Shown here in pieces: positions 1 through 13,330 of a DNA stretch of 64,000 nucleotides (its first letter is position 1; every line of letters starts with the position of its first letter). The notes beneath the pieces were generated by a model. That model made no database searches and had not been told where the DNA came from. It saw only the letters and a list, made by a program, of their open reading frames with translations. The stretch covers positions 8,068,345-8,132,344 of the forward strand of contig CM073326.1 of assembly GCA_037043015.1 (NCBI GenBank), written 5' to 3'. The translations under genes and the position numbers were made by a program. The DNA comes from Bryum argenteum (taxonomy: Eukaryota > Streptophyta > Bryopsida > Bryales > Bryaceae).

Positions 1-26
1 AGAGATATGACTTAGAATGTGCGGAA

Positions 27-1200
27 TTGATACATAAACCTTTTTTCAAGGATTGGGTCGAAGCAAAGGTTCGAGATGACATATCTTCTAAGAAGGTGGT
101 GTCCCAAATGGTCCTAGATATTATTCTTGGGCCAGGAGACAAGGGTCTTTCTATAGTATGTGTTGGGCGTATGGAAGTCACTTTTGCATTGGCGAGGGAT
201 TTGACAAAGAAAACTACGTTCGACAATGGGAATTCGGTAGTGTACGAAATTGGAAGAGAAAAAATAGAGTTCTATGGCTACATAGACAACATTGTTAGGT
301 TGAATTTTGGTAGCTTCAAAACCGTATTGTTCAGGTGTCAATTTTGGGATCTGTGATTAGGCAACATGGTTCAAATGCCACGGTACTAGATGATGAATGT
401 GGTTTCGATCGCGTTAAGGCACGCAAATTTATAAGGGCATCAAGGGTGGAGGATGACCCCTTCATTTTTCCTAAGGATGTTAGTCAGTTGTTTTATGTGG
501 ATGATCCTATGAATAAGGGTGGAAATTAGCCATTAAGGTGAAACCTCGGGCAAATCTTGTAGTATACAAAAGACCAAAAACTCAGGCTGCTGCATCAGAA
601 CTCAAACCCCTACTCCCTTTGCCTACTGAGGGCGGTATACGAGCAGAGGTCACTGGCGAAGGAGGTGCCGAATTGCATGCTCAAAATGCAACAATATCCG
701 AATTACTCTCTGTTGAGGCGGATGATGATGCGAGCGAAGGAGTGGGAATCAACGAAGATATTGATGACAACAACGACGCACCTCTTGACCTAATAGCGGA
801 CGACTATTACTCCGATCCAAACAATACACCCATAGTCTTGTTGGAGGATCCGGAAGACTTTGAGCAATTTGCCAGCGAAAATGAGTTACTCGACATTGAA
901 AGTGATGGAGAAATAGAAAATGATACGGCACTGCCTCGTCTTGGAAGTGCGGATCATGCCTCCGGTCGGGTAGGAGAATGTAAACGACAAAGTAAGTTCT
1001 GGCAGTATCGAATAAGGTGTGGGAAATATTTAACATGCCTATTGTCCTGTACAAGAAGGGCGCGAATATTGAGGATTGGGCGGCTGAAAGTCCGAATATT
1101 TCAGCTATGGTGGCAGCGATATCCCTTGGAAGGGCCTGTTTGTCGGCAACGAGGCACAACACATGAAATGTGGCAAGTCACCGTGAATGTAACCTTGTGA
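27..1200 (+). mobile_element. Decayed CACTA (En/Spm) transposase C-terminus, DUF4216-like
   Basis: Three open stretches in shifting frames (27-356, 335-529, 538-1200) read together like the C-terminal part of a plant CACTA transposase. The first holds the run 'FKTVLFRCQFWDL'; the second, after a frameshift near 350, holds 'DPFIFPKDVSQLFYVDDP', which resembles the DUF4216 signature (DPF..., QVFYV.DP) of plant En/Spm proteins. The third is an acidic tail rich in D and E, as is common at the end of these proteins. The frameshift and stops show the copy is dead. The element starts before the window, so its 5' part and left terminus are not visible. I saw no clear CACTA right terminus downstream. 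Confidence 0.7.
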
Positions 1201-1799
1201 AGTTGCCGAAAAGGCTGGCAGGTACGTAATCTGCAAGGTGCATCTTCCAATGGAGGTCATGCTACGAAGGATGTCGTAAGCTGAAAACATCAATTGTGGG
1301 TAATTACTCTGTTATTATGGTGCCTTTAGTCAATTTGCAATTCTGCGTAGATGTTTTGTTAGCAAGGAAAGTTGTTGAGTGGCTATACAGCCTCCCGACT
1401 GTGATGGTTGTTTCAATGAAGAAAACGGCGCATGACTTCAATTTCAGGTGCGGCAGAGAGGTCTGAAAAGCGAGCAATGGGATTGCTGGAAATTGTAACG
1501 TCAACGTAAGAAGCTCCATTTCAAGGTTAGCTTCTGATACCCTCTGGATAGGACTTCTTGGTTCACACGCATTCACAGTTTACTCGTTCATGCCCTGAAT
1601 CGCAAGGGGAACCAGACGAAGTACCTCATGCGCTTCAGAAATCTCATGAATGTTGATGGCTCTCACATATCGCAATATACAGAACCTGGCATTGCCTTGA
1701 AATGTGTTGTATCTGTGTAGAGAGCATTTTTTGCTTCATGTTTGCAAAGAAGATTTTCACAAGCTTCTGTGTCGTACAGGGAGACCACGGTATCGAAAT

Positions 1800-2228
1800 A
1801 TGGCGCCATTTCGGAAATCGGGTCGTCGAAGGTCCGCAACTATGTACAGAAATACAATCCCTCACTTGGGCACGGAATTCCAAATTCATGGTGGCAGCAA
1901 GACCTTCAGCATGGAGCATAAATTGAAGCGAGCTAATGGGGACGTTGACTTTGTACCTGAAGATAGATTCGAAGGCATGGAACTCGTTCCAGGACTCCCC
2001 AACGTCATAGTTGCCGAAGAAGTGTGGCCAAGGATACGAAAGGGAAATCATGTCAGCCAGGTACAGACCATGTTGAAAATGCGATTAGTGTCCAAGTTCT
2101 GGTGCGCATTCATAGATTGTACAAAGCTCATGGACCGCCATCAAAAGTCAAAGTATAACAAGGTTGGTCCATGGAGATTTAAGGAAGCTCCAGGCAGGTT
2201 TCAAGTTTTTGCTCGGTTATTGGAGTAG
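1800..2228 (+). CDS. F-box-like protein, possibly partial
   Basis: The ORF from the ATG at 1800 gives 142 residues and starts with a basic stretch (MAPFRKSGRRRS). Around residues 60-110 lies an F-box-like pattern: 'ELVPGLPNVIVAEEVWPRI', then 'MLKMRLVSKFWCAFI'. It has the LP..V/I..W.P.I....L...R.VSK.W layout of the degenerate F-box in plant proteins that recruit Skp1 in SCF ubiquitin ligases. No C-terminal LRR or Kelch substrate domain follows, and the frame stops at 2228. It could be a short F-box protein, the 5' exon of a longer gene or a remnant captured next to the upstream CACTA debris. Function is inferred from the motif only. Confidence 0.45.
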   Translation: MAPFRKSGRRRSATMYRNTIPHLGTEFQIHGGSKTFSMEHKLKRANGDVDFVPEDRFEGMELVPGLPNVIVAEEVWPRIRKGNHVSQVQTMLKMRLVSKFWCAFIDCTKLMDRHQKSKYNKVGPWRFKEAPGRFQVFARLLE

Positions 2229-4360
2229 GGTAGAATGTTGAGTAAGCACCACCCACTCAAAGTAGTCTACTGTCTTCCATGACATGTAATACTTTAGATT
2301 TCCTCTAACTACGTACAGACGAGGCTGCGATGAGGCTCACTTTATGGTTCTGCTGAAAGATGGGCATGGAAGATTCACGAGTAGATTCCAAATGTTATTC
2401 AAGTCACACACCGAAGAGGTTACGGATGCGGTTGTTTTCAGCATGTCATTCGCTTGTAACACAGGCTTCTAATTTCTCAACGCAACATCTTTGTTTTTTC
2501 TAAATTCATGAAAACTACCGGATTTCGGAAACCGCCTCCTGTTCCGTTGCATGCCTATCTATCCATATCAGTGATGTTACAGGTTGTATGGGGAACTTAC
2601 AATTTCCAATATTCCGAGTAATTTGATAGGAGTGCAATCGGAGTCACCCCATTAGACACAGTCATACTTTCAGCATAAACTGTAGCCGCGGGATTAGGTA
2701 GATAATTAGGGACTTACGAAATAAAAACCAATTCCAATGCAAATATGAATTCAAGTAACTGGTTTCAGTAAAAGTAGAAATAATCACCATAAACTATGTC
2801 TGTACGTACGGAAAAGATTTGCAACCTCGTTTTTATCTCGGAACTGTTATTCCATTTCGATACAAACGTAGTGAAAAATTAATGTGAAACTTGTGCGACA
2901 GTAAATGTAAGTTCACCATAAAACTTCATGGTTTACGTGTTTCCATATGCCCTTTTCATAAGTGAATTTCAATCAACCAGGAACAACTCCAAACCCAAGA
3001 TTATCATTTACCTATCCCAACTAATATTCAATTTATTAACTAGTTAAAATACTAAGTTACCATGAAATCCACACACTAAGTGACCTTTTCCTTTTAAGGC
3101 TTCATAAATTTCGGCCTGAAATTGACCATCACACGTGATTTCCATTCGAGTATGTATATAACATAGAGATAACTCAATCTACCTAGGTAGACTATGCCTA
3201 AAATAGCACCTACTCAGTCTGAACCCCTCGTCTTCGTTGGACGCGTGTTACAGTACCTCACAGGATTCACTCAACAGTCAAATTACCGCGTACAAAGGAC
3301 ATCGCGTGCGAGGAACTTCGCGTACCCCAAAAACAGAGCTGTTCCCAAAGAACGTAGTGCGATCGTAGCTCCAGAGACAGTGAATTTGACATCTTACGAA
3401 ACGTAGTCTGAAATTTCTGTAACGTAGCGAAAACCAAAAACGTAGCTACCAGGGCCGTATTCTAGTAGTCTTACTCCAGTAGAACTACACATACAAATCT
3501 TCGTTTGAGGTAATCCGACATAAAACGGAGGCCTTCGCGTGGTACAGGTAACCCTGCACATTTCTCAATTCACAATTGCTCTTACTCATGTCCCAGTAAG
3601 GCGAAGGCTTATCACCCATTCCGCTGCTCCGACAACTGATTCACTTAACCGAAATGCGGGATACTTTTGTACTTGTGCAACCCTCTCAATCATCATCTTG
3701 AGCTCACTTCTTCGCTCACAGAGACTTCCCCATGGTAAGTATGCATTTTGATACACACCCATAACCAATCACTGTAAGGTTGAAACGAGAGGCCCATAGG
3801 ATAATTAATTTGGGTATTCCGATTTCTCAATGTGGACTTGGGGTGCTCAAATTGTTTTAGGGTGAAAATTGAGGTGAGACACTTCACAATTTCCACCTTA
3901 CTAAAAATGAATACTCAACAATACTATTGCACCTTGTAAAGCCGTGGTCCATATTCTTAACTATTCGATATTTGTCAGCAACCCATATATTCCTTGGAAA
4001 CATTCAGTCACTAAAACTCAATCATCATTCAAAGATCTTGGTAGGTACAATTCCAGATTCAAACGATTCCAAACCTAAAAATCTTCCAGTTAATCTCCAA
4101 AAAGCACAATCTCACTGTTGCAGAGGAGAATGAGGATGTATATTTCGAACAACGGCTCCTTGCCAAATGGTTGAGAGGATCAAATTTCCTCGTCATCACA
4201 GGAGGCTGAGGTCCGAATAAGATTATATCAATATTTACATCGACATATTGGAAAACAGATTCTCGAACGCTGCAGTGCAGAGTCCTTGTGGGCACCAGGA
4301 AGCTATGGCCGCCTGATCTTAGAGTCTCGGGAACAAGAATAAAGACCAGTGATAGTGGCT
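2229..4360. other. Intergenic, no gene recognised
   Basis: AT-rich sequence with short, unconvincing ORFs only. I see no domain-bearing frame, RNA gene or clear transposon terminus. It separates the F-box-like ORF from the small two-exon gene. Confidence 0.5.
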
Positions 4361-5086
4361 ATGGCGTACATCGATGTGGTAAATCCAGAAGGCGAGCTTG
4401 TGCATGCGGGAATGGGACTACGATTTCCAAAGAAAACAGCAGGAGACATTCTACACAAGTTGGAGAAATTTGGAGTAGGTTTGCTCGTCCGAGAAGACGG
4501 TAGCGTTGTTGATGACAACGAGGACGTTGATAGCCCTTGCGTCTATCGCCTCGTGCGCCCTACTAGTTATTCCAATCCATCATCCACTTCCACCACCGGT
4601 ACATACACACACTCTATCATGCACCCAAAATTTCCATTCTTCTAACCCTAAATTCAGCACTTCTTTCAAAAATAGGGTTTCAAAATATCATGCACCTAGA
4701 TTAGGTTTCACGATACAATGACAGTCCCAGTTTTTTCAATGATTGGAGAAGCATTCATTCTTTCAGTGATTTGTGAGATCATTCCCTGTGGTGTATACAT
4801 TTCTATGTTTCAATTCGATACTTGTACATCTGGAAACGCAATTCTGAAAATGGGTGCATGAGTAGAGTTGCCGGGGCCTGTGGAGGAGGTGCTTCGATCA
4901 GTGGAGAAGGCATTGAAGCGGCACACTCAACTCATGGAAACACTCATTCGGACCGGTGTGAAGATCAATTCTTCGCCACCAGCAGCAGGGGATATGGATG
5001 GAAAAGGCGGCGCTCAACGGCAATGCTCTCCTGAATCATCACAAGATGACATGGCCGCCACAAGCAGTGCAACTTGCAAGCTATGA
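4361..5086 (+). CDS. Small two-exon protein of unknown function
   Basis: Exon 1 is 4361-4598 and ends at G|GTACAT. Exon 2 is 4866-5086, after ATGAGTAG. The phases match (1+2) and give 152 residues ending in TGA. The N-terminal half (MAYIDVVNPEGELVHAG) looks like a small beta-rich globular domain and ends near 'CVYRLVRP', followed by an S/T/P linker. Exon 2 supplies an amphipathic helix (LPGPVEEVLRSVEKALKRH), then a polar tail. No transmembrane or signal segment is visible. I do not recognise the family. The exact phase match and the protein-like composition of both exons are the grounds for calling it a gene. It could also be the 3' part of a longer transcript. Confidence 0.5.
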
Positions 5087-6373
5087 ACATCAGTAATCAA
5101 TCAACTTGTAAGAAGAAGAACTCTAGACCTATTTTGAGGCAAGCCTCTGTTTGACCTATTGTTGATTGTTTATGCTTAAAAGCCAATCAACTTATAACTC
5201 AAGTGAATAATCTCTCTTTTTGTACAAGTATACACAATAATTTGGCATATCACGGTGGAAAATTCTAAAAAATTCATGTAATGATGTATTTGACTTTACA
5301 TGAAACATCATCATTGATTTAATGAAGTGAAGATTTAATGAAAAGAATATCATTCTTTCTAATCTATCCAGGAACAGTTAACGTGATGAAATAAGTATCA
5401 AAGAGACCTTGAATTAATGTCTCGAATCAATAAAATTATGAACACAAAAATCTCCAAGCATATGCTTATTTCAATTAATGTATCCAATTAAAGAAAATGC
5501 ACTACAACATCACCATGTTGTGCCACAATCATGGTCATGTTCCTTCTATACTAGGGTTGTCTTACATGACACGCTTTCCGTAATGTTTATCTAAATTGTC
5601 GTGTTCGATATGTCTGTCCGACGTCGAGATTGACAGGAATGTCTAACCATACTAGAAAATGCATAGTAAAAACATGAACGCCTCTTCGATGTCTTCTACC
5701 TCCTCTGTGAGCAAATGACTATTTGTTGTGTTTATCTGAGCAAATGACCGATTGTCGTGTTTGTCTGACCTTCGACGGTGTCGCATAAGACAACCTCTCC
5801 TATACCATATATTTGAATTTGACCTCATATGTAAGATGATATCGTTGTGATGAAACAGATATACTTGGAATCTCATTTTTCTCAAACAAATTAGAACTGT
5901 ACCAAATTTAGATGACAAATGGCAAACGAGAATATCCATCATGTCAAGAGTATGAGTGACTGCTCACAACTGCATCCTATCAACAATTTTCGTTGAACTT
6001 GATCTACTTCTGTTCTAACACAAAGGAATCTTGAAGAAACCTGCTCAAGCATACTCCATCTGCTCTCGAGACCTTCATCTTGTATCAAACAAACGAATAT
6101 CGATCGTCATTTATTCAAGTCTGCTGATTTGAGTTCTAAAAATCGTCACATACCAATGTGATTATATACTCAATCCTGTGTGCATTATATCCTCATCCTG
6201 ATATTCTTCAAGAATGTCTTTCGAGCTGGTCCGCTCTTTCTCCGATCGTAAACCAAAGACGGCAGAGCTGATGCATGGTGACACGAGTAACTAACTAACT
6301 AACTATAGTACAATCGACAGTTGATGTGTAGATCTATCTGTACATAAAAAAAATTGGAGTCTAAGAGCATGGA
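5087..6373. other. Intergenic, no gene recognised
   Basis: AT-rich DNA. The last few hundred bases before 6374 probably hold the 3' UTR of the minus-strand kinase gene. I found no other supported feature. Confidence 0.45.
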
Positions 6374-9300
6374 TCACTTCACGAAACTGGACGATGGGCT
6401 GTACCGACGCTCGAGGTACGCTTCCAGATACCGACTGGAATGGAGTCGGTCACCGCCTCGGTGATCCAAACTGCTGTTGTTGTCATCGTCGTCCTGATCA
6501 ACTCCTAGCATCGCCAGAGCAATGTGAGTCTTGATGTCACCACCACCACCTAAAGTGGTTTTTTGCGATTCGGAGATTGGCAAATCGCAATCCTCAAGGT
6601 CTATCGATGAACTGTCCTCCCTGTCTAAGGCCACGCAACTCCTTGGTCGCACGAGTTGAGGTCTGTTGTGATTGCTACTGCAAAGTATTTGGAGTACCTG
6701 TCAAGATTTTGAGATTGTCAGAGTCGTGCAATCAGAACTAGAACCCCCACATTCGATGATCCAGGATTTATTACTGAATAAGACATGGCAAAATTTGCGG
6801 CTTCTGAGTGGAGGAAGAGGAAGTACTACGGATTATGTAGCTAATAACAGGAGTAAGATTAGGTGAAACAAAGCACAACCAGTGTCACTGCAAAGAGAAA
6901 ATGAGATGCATACCCGGCTCATTTGTGGTCTTCGGTGTGAAGATTGACGGATACAAAGAGATGCAGCATGTAGCAATCTCTTCATCTGTTGCACATCATA
7001 AGCACCTTCTAGCCGTGGATCAACCAGTTCACTCAGGTTGTTGTCTTTCAACAAAGGCCTTGCCTGTTGAACACACAATCATGACAAATGAGACAAATGG
7101 ACTGTGCTGCCAGTAAAAACTAGTGCAACGGAAGGAAAATCGTTGCAAGAACACACGAACAGCGAAGGAAGTACCGACGTTATCGAATGTTTTGAACACC
7201 TGTTCCGTTCTTTACTGTTTCGATGCATTCAAAGAAGAAAGAGATGTATAGTTACCCAGTTGACGAGATTTTCATGGCCTTTAGGTTTGGTATTGTCGAT
7301 GGGTGGGCGGCCAGTGATGAGCTCCAGCAGTACAACACCGAAAGCGTACACATCGGTCTTGTTGTTCACCCTCCCGTACATGAAGTACTCCGGCGCCAAG
7401 TATCTGCCAACACAGAAATTCATGTTAGACTACCAGAAATCATGAGACCATCTTCAGAAGAAACCTTTAGTTACGACAACAGATCGAAAGAAAAGGGCTT
7501 GAGAGTACTTACCCGAATGTGCCAAGGATGTCATCGCAGAGAATGTGTGATGCCTTCTTCGGAGCCCACTTCGCAAGACCAAAATCTGATAACTGGCCAT
7601 CGTCCAACACAGAATCAGAAACTGAGAACAAAAATTGGCAATATCATACGTGAGTCACGTCCTGTGCAACTATTATTGTTTTTAGATCTTCATCGTAAAC
7701 CATCATCAATGCCACATTTAACGAAATCCGGACTCATTCAAGAATTCTAGGTTTGAGCTGATTTTGGAATTTTAAATTTTGTGAAATGACCACTACGCTT
7801 ACTGAAACTATACAATCAGGGATGTGAGAATCTTAGCGTGGGATTTGGGGAGAAGAGGTCGATACCTGGGATTCAAAGTCCGCAGTGAAAAGAATGTTGG
7901 ACGTTTTGACATCTCTGTGAATCACGGGCCGAGAGGTGCCGTGATGGAGATAATCCAATGCTTTCGCTGTGCCCAGTGCTGCCTTGTACCGCACTCGCCA
8001 TGGCAGAATAGGCGACTTCGTTCCAGATGCTATATATTGCAACAAATGAATCATCAGAATATGACTCCAAAAATTGCATCATACACAAGAACAATGACCT
8101 AAAAGTTCCTAGCAAGATATTCGAGCAATAGAAGCATCTCATATTTACACTCAGGACGATGAATCTCCATGAGGTTGGGTTGGCTTACCATGAAGACGTT
8201 CTTCAAGGTTTCCTTCAGGGAGATAGCTATAAACAAGAAGAAGGCGTGAAGAATGCACGCAATAGCCCAGCAAAGTGACGATGTGCGGATGACGAGCGAG
8301 CGATGTGTTGATAGCAACATCATTCAGAAGCTCCTCTTCGGCTCGAGGGCCACTGTTTAATCGCTTCACCGCCACCAACTTCCCATCTGCCATAGTTCCT
8401 TTGTACACTTCGCTTCCACCCCCAACACCCACCACATTACCTGCAAACAACAAACTCAATCTCAATTCTCTCCGACCATCAAGTTCGATGCCGCTTATAG
8501 GAAGTTCTGAGCTTGAGCTTACTTGACGAGAAGCAGGAGGTTGCAGCTTTCAGTTCATCGAACTGAAACGCTTTGCACTTGCGGTCCAACAAGCCAAGGC
8601 TGTCGAGCTTGAGAGAAAGCGGCAGGTGCTGGTTATTGTTCCAGTCGCCATTCTTCAAGGGCTGCTCCAGTGAGAATTTCACTTTTTTGTTGGCTCTGAA
8701 CGAGGATTCATCCGTGCAGCTTCCGTCGTCGTCCTCGTCGTCGTCGTCATTCGCAGCTCGAAACGCGTCACGAGCTATCACGCTCAACAACTTTGCGTAG
8801 TCGGCTTTCTCCGGAACTTTCTTATGGTTGTCGTCTCCACTTCGATGCGGTAATTGTAAGGCCCAGTCCACTACTGACATGTGACGAATCGGCACTGGTA
8901 ATACTATCTGGGCTGGATCTATTCGATCTGGTGCACTTGCTGTTGTTGTATTATCCTCTCCGAACAGTCGGTGAATGGGACTCCGAGCCCCTTTCACTTT
9001 GGATGCTAGCTTCTCCAGCCTCTCCATTCGATGCCGACTTCGAGCAGCCTGTATGACCCCCACATCAATAACATTCAACTCTGTATCTTATGGACCAAAA
9101 GCACAGATTCCATCTCGAAAGATTACTCATGATGTATGTGCTCCTACAAATCAAAACTTAACACAATAACATAAAAGTCTGAATGTTCATTCTGATGCTC
9201 ACAACAGAGCAGAGTATGCCAGGATCAGATTAAGGTTTCGAAACTTCAATTGATGCTTATGCTGTGCAAAATGGTGTCTACAGGTGAGAATGTAAAACCC

Positions 9301-12300
9301 CACAGTTCAAAATATGATAGCTATAAAGTGATCATAGTGAAGGAAGAATAAACACTAGATTATGTCAGAGTAGTTGTATGGTTCGGTTTAGAATTGACAG
9401 AGGAGGAAAAGCACAATCAATCTACAAAACTCCATGAATGCCACACAGAATAACCCCAATTTAGTAGCGGTTCATTATAGATATGTTCGAATTAGCGACA
9501 GGAAAATCCTTCGAGCCGCACCTTATCAACAGAATGGCGATGTAATGGACTTGCAGCAGCAGGCATTGTCGGCCGATGCACAAACTCATCGTCGTCAGGA
9601 GAAAAAGATTCAAAAACAGGTTTCACTTTATCGAATCCAAGAGTAGAATGCATGAGAGGCCATCCAGGAGTGACAGCTACTTCTTCGGCGGTGGTTCTAG
9701 AGGAGGAGGAGATGAAGCTGGGAGAGCTGCCTTCGATCGGGAGGAGAGTATCAAGCCGAGGGCTAGCAGAGTTCGTGAACTCATAAATGCGAGCGGAATG
9801 GAAGAGCGAGGAATCTGAGAAGTAGCATCTCTCGAGCTCGGCACTGTGCTCGATCACTGGGCTGATCTGGATCTGGAAATCGTCCTTGCTCATCTCTATC
9901 TCATAACAGCCCGTGCAGAAGGAAGCTTCACTCCGGCGCGGAGGACCCTCTGATCCGTCCCATGAGCCGCCTGAACCACTAGTTGCTTTTTTGCTCCGAC
10001 CAAAGCTCCTCCTCATGCTCCTTCTTAAGCTTCGTATCACGCCTGCTCCTATTCCTAACCGAATCATAACAATATCAGAACTCCCCTCTTTCCAATCACA
10101 ACACGTTCTAGTAGAATTTAGCCCGGTTTAGATCTTAATCATCACCCGCAACTCCGCTTAAATGAACAATCCGTTGCATTACCAACTCTCTACATTGTCT
10201 CTCATTAACAAGTATTAATGAAATGTAGCTTCTTCACACACGATTCTTTTGGGAGGGAGGTAATTTTTACTTGTGATATCTCGCCGATGAAGCTTGCCCT
10301 TTTCGTTGAGAATGATTTCGCCATGCTGAAGGACAACAACTGTACATGTATGTGGCAACCGCTTAAGACAGTATCGCCCAAGCGACTTATTTCTCCTGCA
10401 TCATTCAACAATTGCGCATGGCCCTGATGAGTATCCATGTACACAAAGAGCTTGTTTTCGACATTATCATGGAACGTTCTGCCGGAAACTGGACACTCAC
10501 ACTCATGTATGCTTTTTGAGTGACCACTGCTCATAGAATGATGAGGTCAAAGCTTTTGAGTCCCTCCATCCATTTTACTATTGTCACAGCTTTTGAAAGC
10601 TTTGCATTTAGTGCAGCACATAACTTTTGACAAAACTTTCTGTTGTGTATGATGACAAGAAACCCACGATAACAGTATGTTCCGTGGATCGATCCAAAAA
10701 CATCCAACCAGGGTAGTACCTAATCGTGAAGTGCTTGTTGGAACCCAAAATGAGCTCGCAAGTCTTGTGACTCTTTGCGAAATCCACCATCGCTTTTCTC
10801 ACTTCAAGTCCCGGCAGAATCTCCACCTCCAGCTTTATCTGCAGAACTAATCCTTAAGAATGATTACCATGTCTCAATTACTGCTACTGAGCATTCGTAA
10901 TCAGGGACGAGTTTTTGCTTTCGGTAGAAAGAGAGTGTCGGTTGACTCTGTAATAAGAGATTCAGATTCGTTAAAAGGACTATGAAGATGCAAAATAAGT
11001 GTATTGTTGACGCACTTGTTTAAGAATGCAGAGGCCCTCGTAGATAGTAAGAAATCCTCGGAGGGTATTTGCGAGCTGCTCAAAATGGTCATCATACTCC
11101 TCGGATGTCGTCACTGTCAATTCAGGCATCAGACAAACAGGTGCGAGTTTTCAGTTAAATCTGCCCCTCTTGAGAACATCTGATCCTGCACTCTCAAGGT
11201 AAAAAGGTGTTGCGTTGTTCACCAGAATTTCTACACTAGCCTTTAGAAAGCAAAATTGCTCAAATCAGAACTCCTTGCTGCCATTGTTAACATAAATCTA
11301 CGAAATCTTTGTGAATGCCTTTCACAAAAATCCCACAAGAATTGTAATTTACAGCAAACTGACCCATTTCTTTCACAAGGTTTCAATTGAGTTTGAGGTG
11401 CTCTTGTCAGAAAATGAGATACTTATTTGAATTTTCTGTTTATATCTCGAATATCCACACCATTGATATTCTATATTCAAATCAATGATTTATGAGTACA
11501 CTTGAATACTCTCTTACTTTCTCAATACGGAGAGAACTCTCGGTGTCGGTATCAAAACTATGATAAACTACCACTGCACCATCTTCGAAACCCATGTAGA
11601 GCTGTTCCCACCTTCAAGAATATCTCCGGTTTTCCAACCTTGAGTGTATACAAGAATCTCTACGAAATATTGTACATGTACGAGGGCAAGATGACATTGT
11701 ACTAAAGGCGTACACGACACATTGATGTCTTCTGTTAACGAGCCTTTTCACAATTATGTCGACAACAGTGACATGGTAGACCCTCACCTCGAACGACTAA
11801 AACCTGTCTGCAAACTAGAAATGATGACGATGCTCTGCTCTGCTCTGACACTAACGCAATTAATAGAGATCGCTTTACTTTGCAGGCGAGACACACTGAC
11901 ACAAACCGACAGGGTACCAAAATAGAAAGACGACCTTAGCAGTGAGCTGTACGCTTGGCTCTCGGGGTTATTTGAAGGCACGCCGTAGATAAATCGCTGC
12001 TGGCAACACCCGGTAATAGAATCCCCTCGCGAAACACTCGCTCACGTGCATCCATGCAGAACAATTGCTTTCTTTCATGTCTATATTCCCCCTGCCCCCT
12101 TTCATCGATCCAATCCAATTCTCACACTCAAACACTGCCACTGTTTAAAGATAGACGATGACGACGCTCTGATGCACTAATCGATCGAACTTGGTAAGTG
12201 TAAGTTCGATCATCAATTGACCGGTTTCAAGTTCAAAAGAAGAAGAGGACGCTCGAAACTGGACACTGTAAGTCTAATTAATGATTGACCTGTTTCAAGT

Positions 12301-12747
12301 TCGGAAGAAGAAGAGGATGCTCTGTTCGATCGAAACTGGTGACTGTAAGTTTGATAATTGACGAAACTGGTTACTGTGAGTTCGATCACTGGCGAAACGG
12401 GTAAACTGTAAGTTCGATCAATGGCCGGTTTCAAGTTCGTGATCGGGAATTGGGGTGGTACCTGAATGCAGGGGGAAAGAGGCGACGTGAAAGGCGACGA
12501 TGTGATCGCCGGGTCTGGCGAGGTCCACAATGGTCCAGGCCAGCATCTCTCGGCAAGTGGCGTTCAGTTTCATGCCCACTAGAAGAGTGCGACCACCACC
12601 GGGTGGATGCTCCTGCTCCTGAAGCTTCGCCTCAAGCAGAAGCTCTCTCTCCAGCTCTTCCAGTACCGACTCTGCAACCATCTCCCCGCAGTTGGACAGC
12701 CGACTCGGCGTCCTTGCACGATGCAAACACACCGGTTCCGCGCCCAT
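6374..12747 (-). CDS. USP-domain receptor-like cytoplasmic kinase (RLCK), 12 exons
   Basis: Exons by hand: 12747-12462, 11113-11016, 10838-10720, 10395-10271, about 10054-9522, 9048-8523, 8440-8189, 8029-7866, 7592-7513, 7403-7256, 7063-6914, 6697-6374. Every junction is GT-AG with matching phase, giving about 934 aa. Exons 1-4 form a universal-stress-protein (adenine nucleotide alpha-hydrolase-like) domain: [37 protein letters not shown] and [11 protein letters not shown] serine-rich basic linker follows. The kinase domain (about residue 560 on) shows [40 protein letters not shown] and [15 protein letters not shown]. All catalytic residues are present and it is an RD kinase. The layout is that of the plant 'protein kinase with adenine nucleotide alpha-hydrolase-like domain' group. 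It lacks signal peptide and membrane span, so it is probably cytoplasmic. The acceptor of exon 5 is ambiguous (10054 or 10042). Confidence 0.9.
12190..12440. repeat. Intronic tandem repeat in RLCK intron 1
   Basis: Degenerate tandem repeats carrying the phrases 'GTAAGTTCGATC', 'CCGGTTTCAAGTTC' and 'AGAAGAAGAGGA', with one ~80-bp type and shorter ~40-bp variants. The array lies just inside intron 1 of the minus-strand kinase gene, beside the splice donor at 12461. Confidence 0.7.
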
Positions 12748-13330
12748 CTTGCTCCTCCCTCCCCTCCTACTAACTAATCCCTTCTATCATCAAACCATCG
12801 AAATGGCGCCCCCGGATCGACAGTCATGCTCAGTAGTCTAGCTGATTCGAATTGATCCTGAAACAGATTAGTAGTGGCTAGTACAAAGAAAGGGACAGTG
12901 TAACGCCACCAACTACTAGTACTGAGTGTGTAATCAATACCGACCAACATTCCTCTAGTATCGTCGACAAGCTAGCTAGCTAGCACACACACACACGCTG
13001 CCTCCATTAAAACTGATTTGCTAGTACAAAGCTCTGTCCGACCGATCGATTGATGATTCAGAAAAACTAACAAAGCAGACGTGGTACTCTACTGTTGCTT
13101 TAACTGCCTCCCCTCTCACACGAGTCCCGGAATTCTGTCACACTTTTGCACCTCGATCGATCTCTCCGCTGGTTTGACTGGAAAGTGGGTAGAGAGAGAG
13201 CGAGCAAGCGAGCGAGAAAGAGAGAGATTGGATGACAGTTTGCCTTAGATGGATGAATTCTGTTCGGATATGAATTGGTCTGAAAGCTCTATTTCTGGAT
13301 CTGCAGAAAGTAAAAGGTACCAAGTATTAA
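12748..13330 (-). promoter_or_regulatory. Probable 5' UTR/promoter region of the RLCK gene
   Basis: The region directly upstream of the minus-strand ATG contains a purine-rich GA tract at about 13190-13230 (CT-rich on the coding strand), a short AGCT repeat and a CA microsatellite near 12975-13000. Such CT-rich tracts are common in plant 5' UTRs and core promoters. No transcription start can be fixed from sequence alone. Confidence 0.35.
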
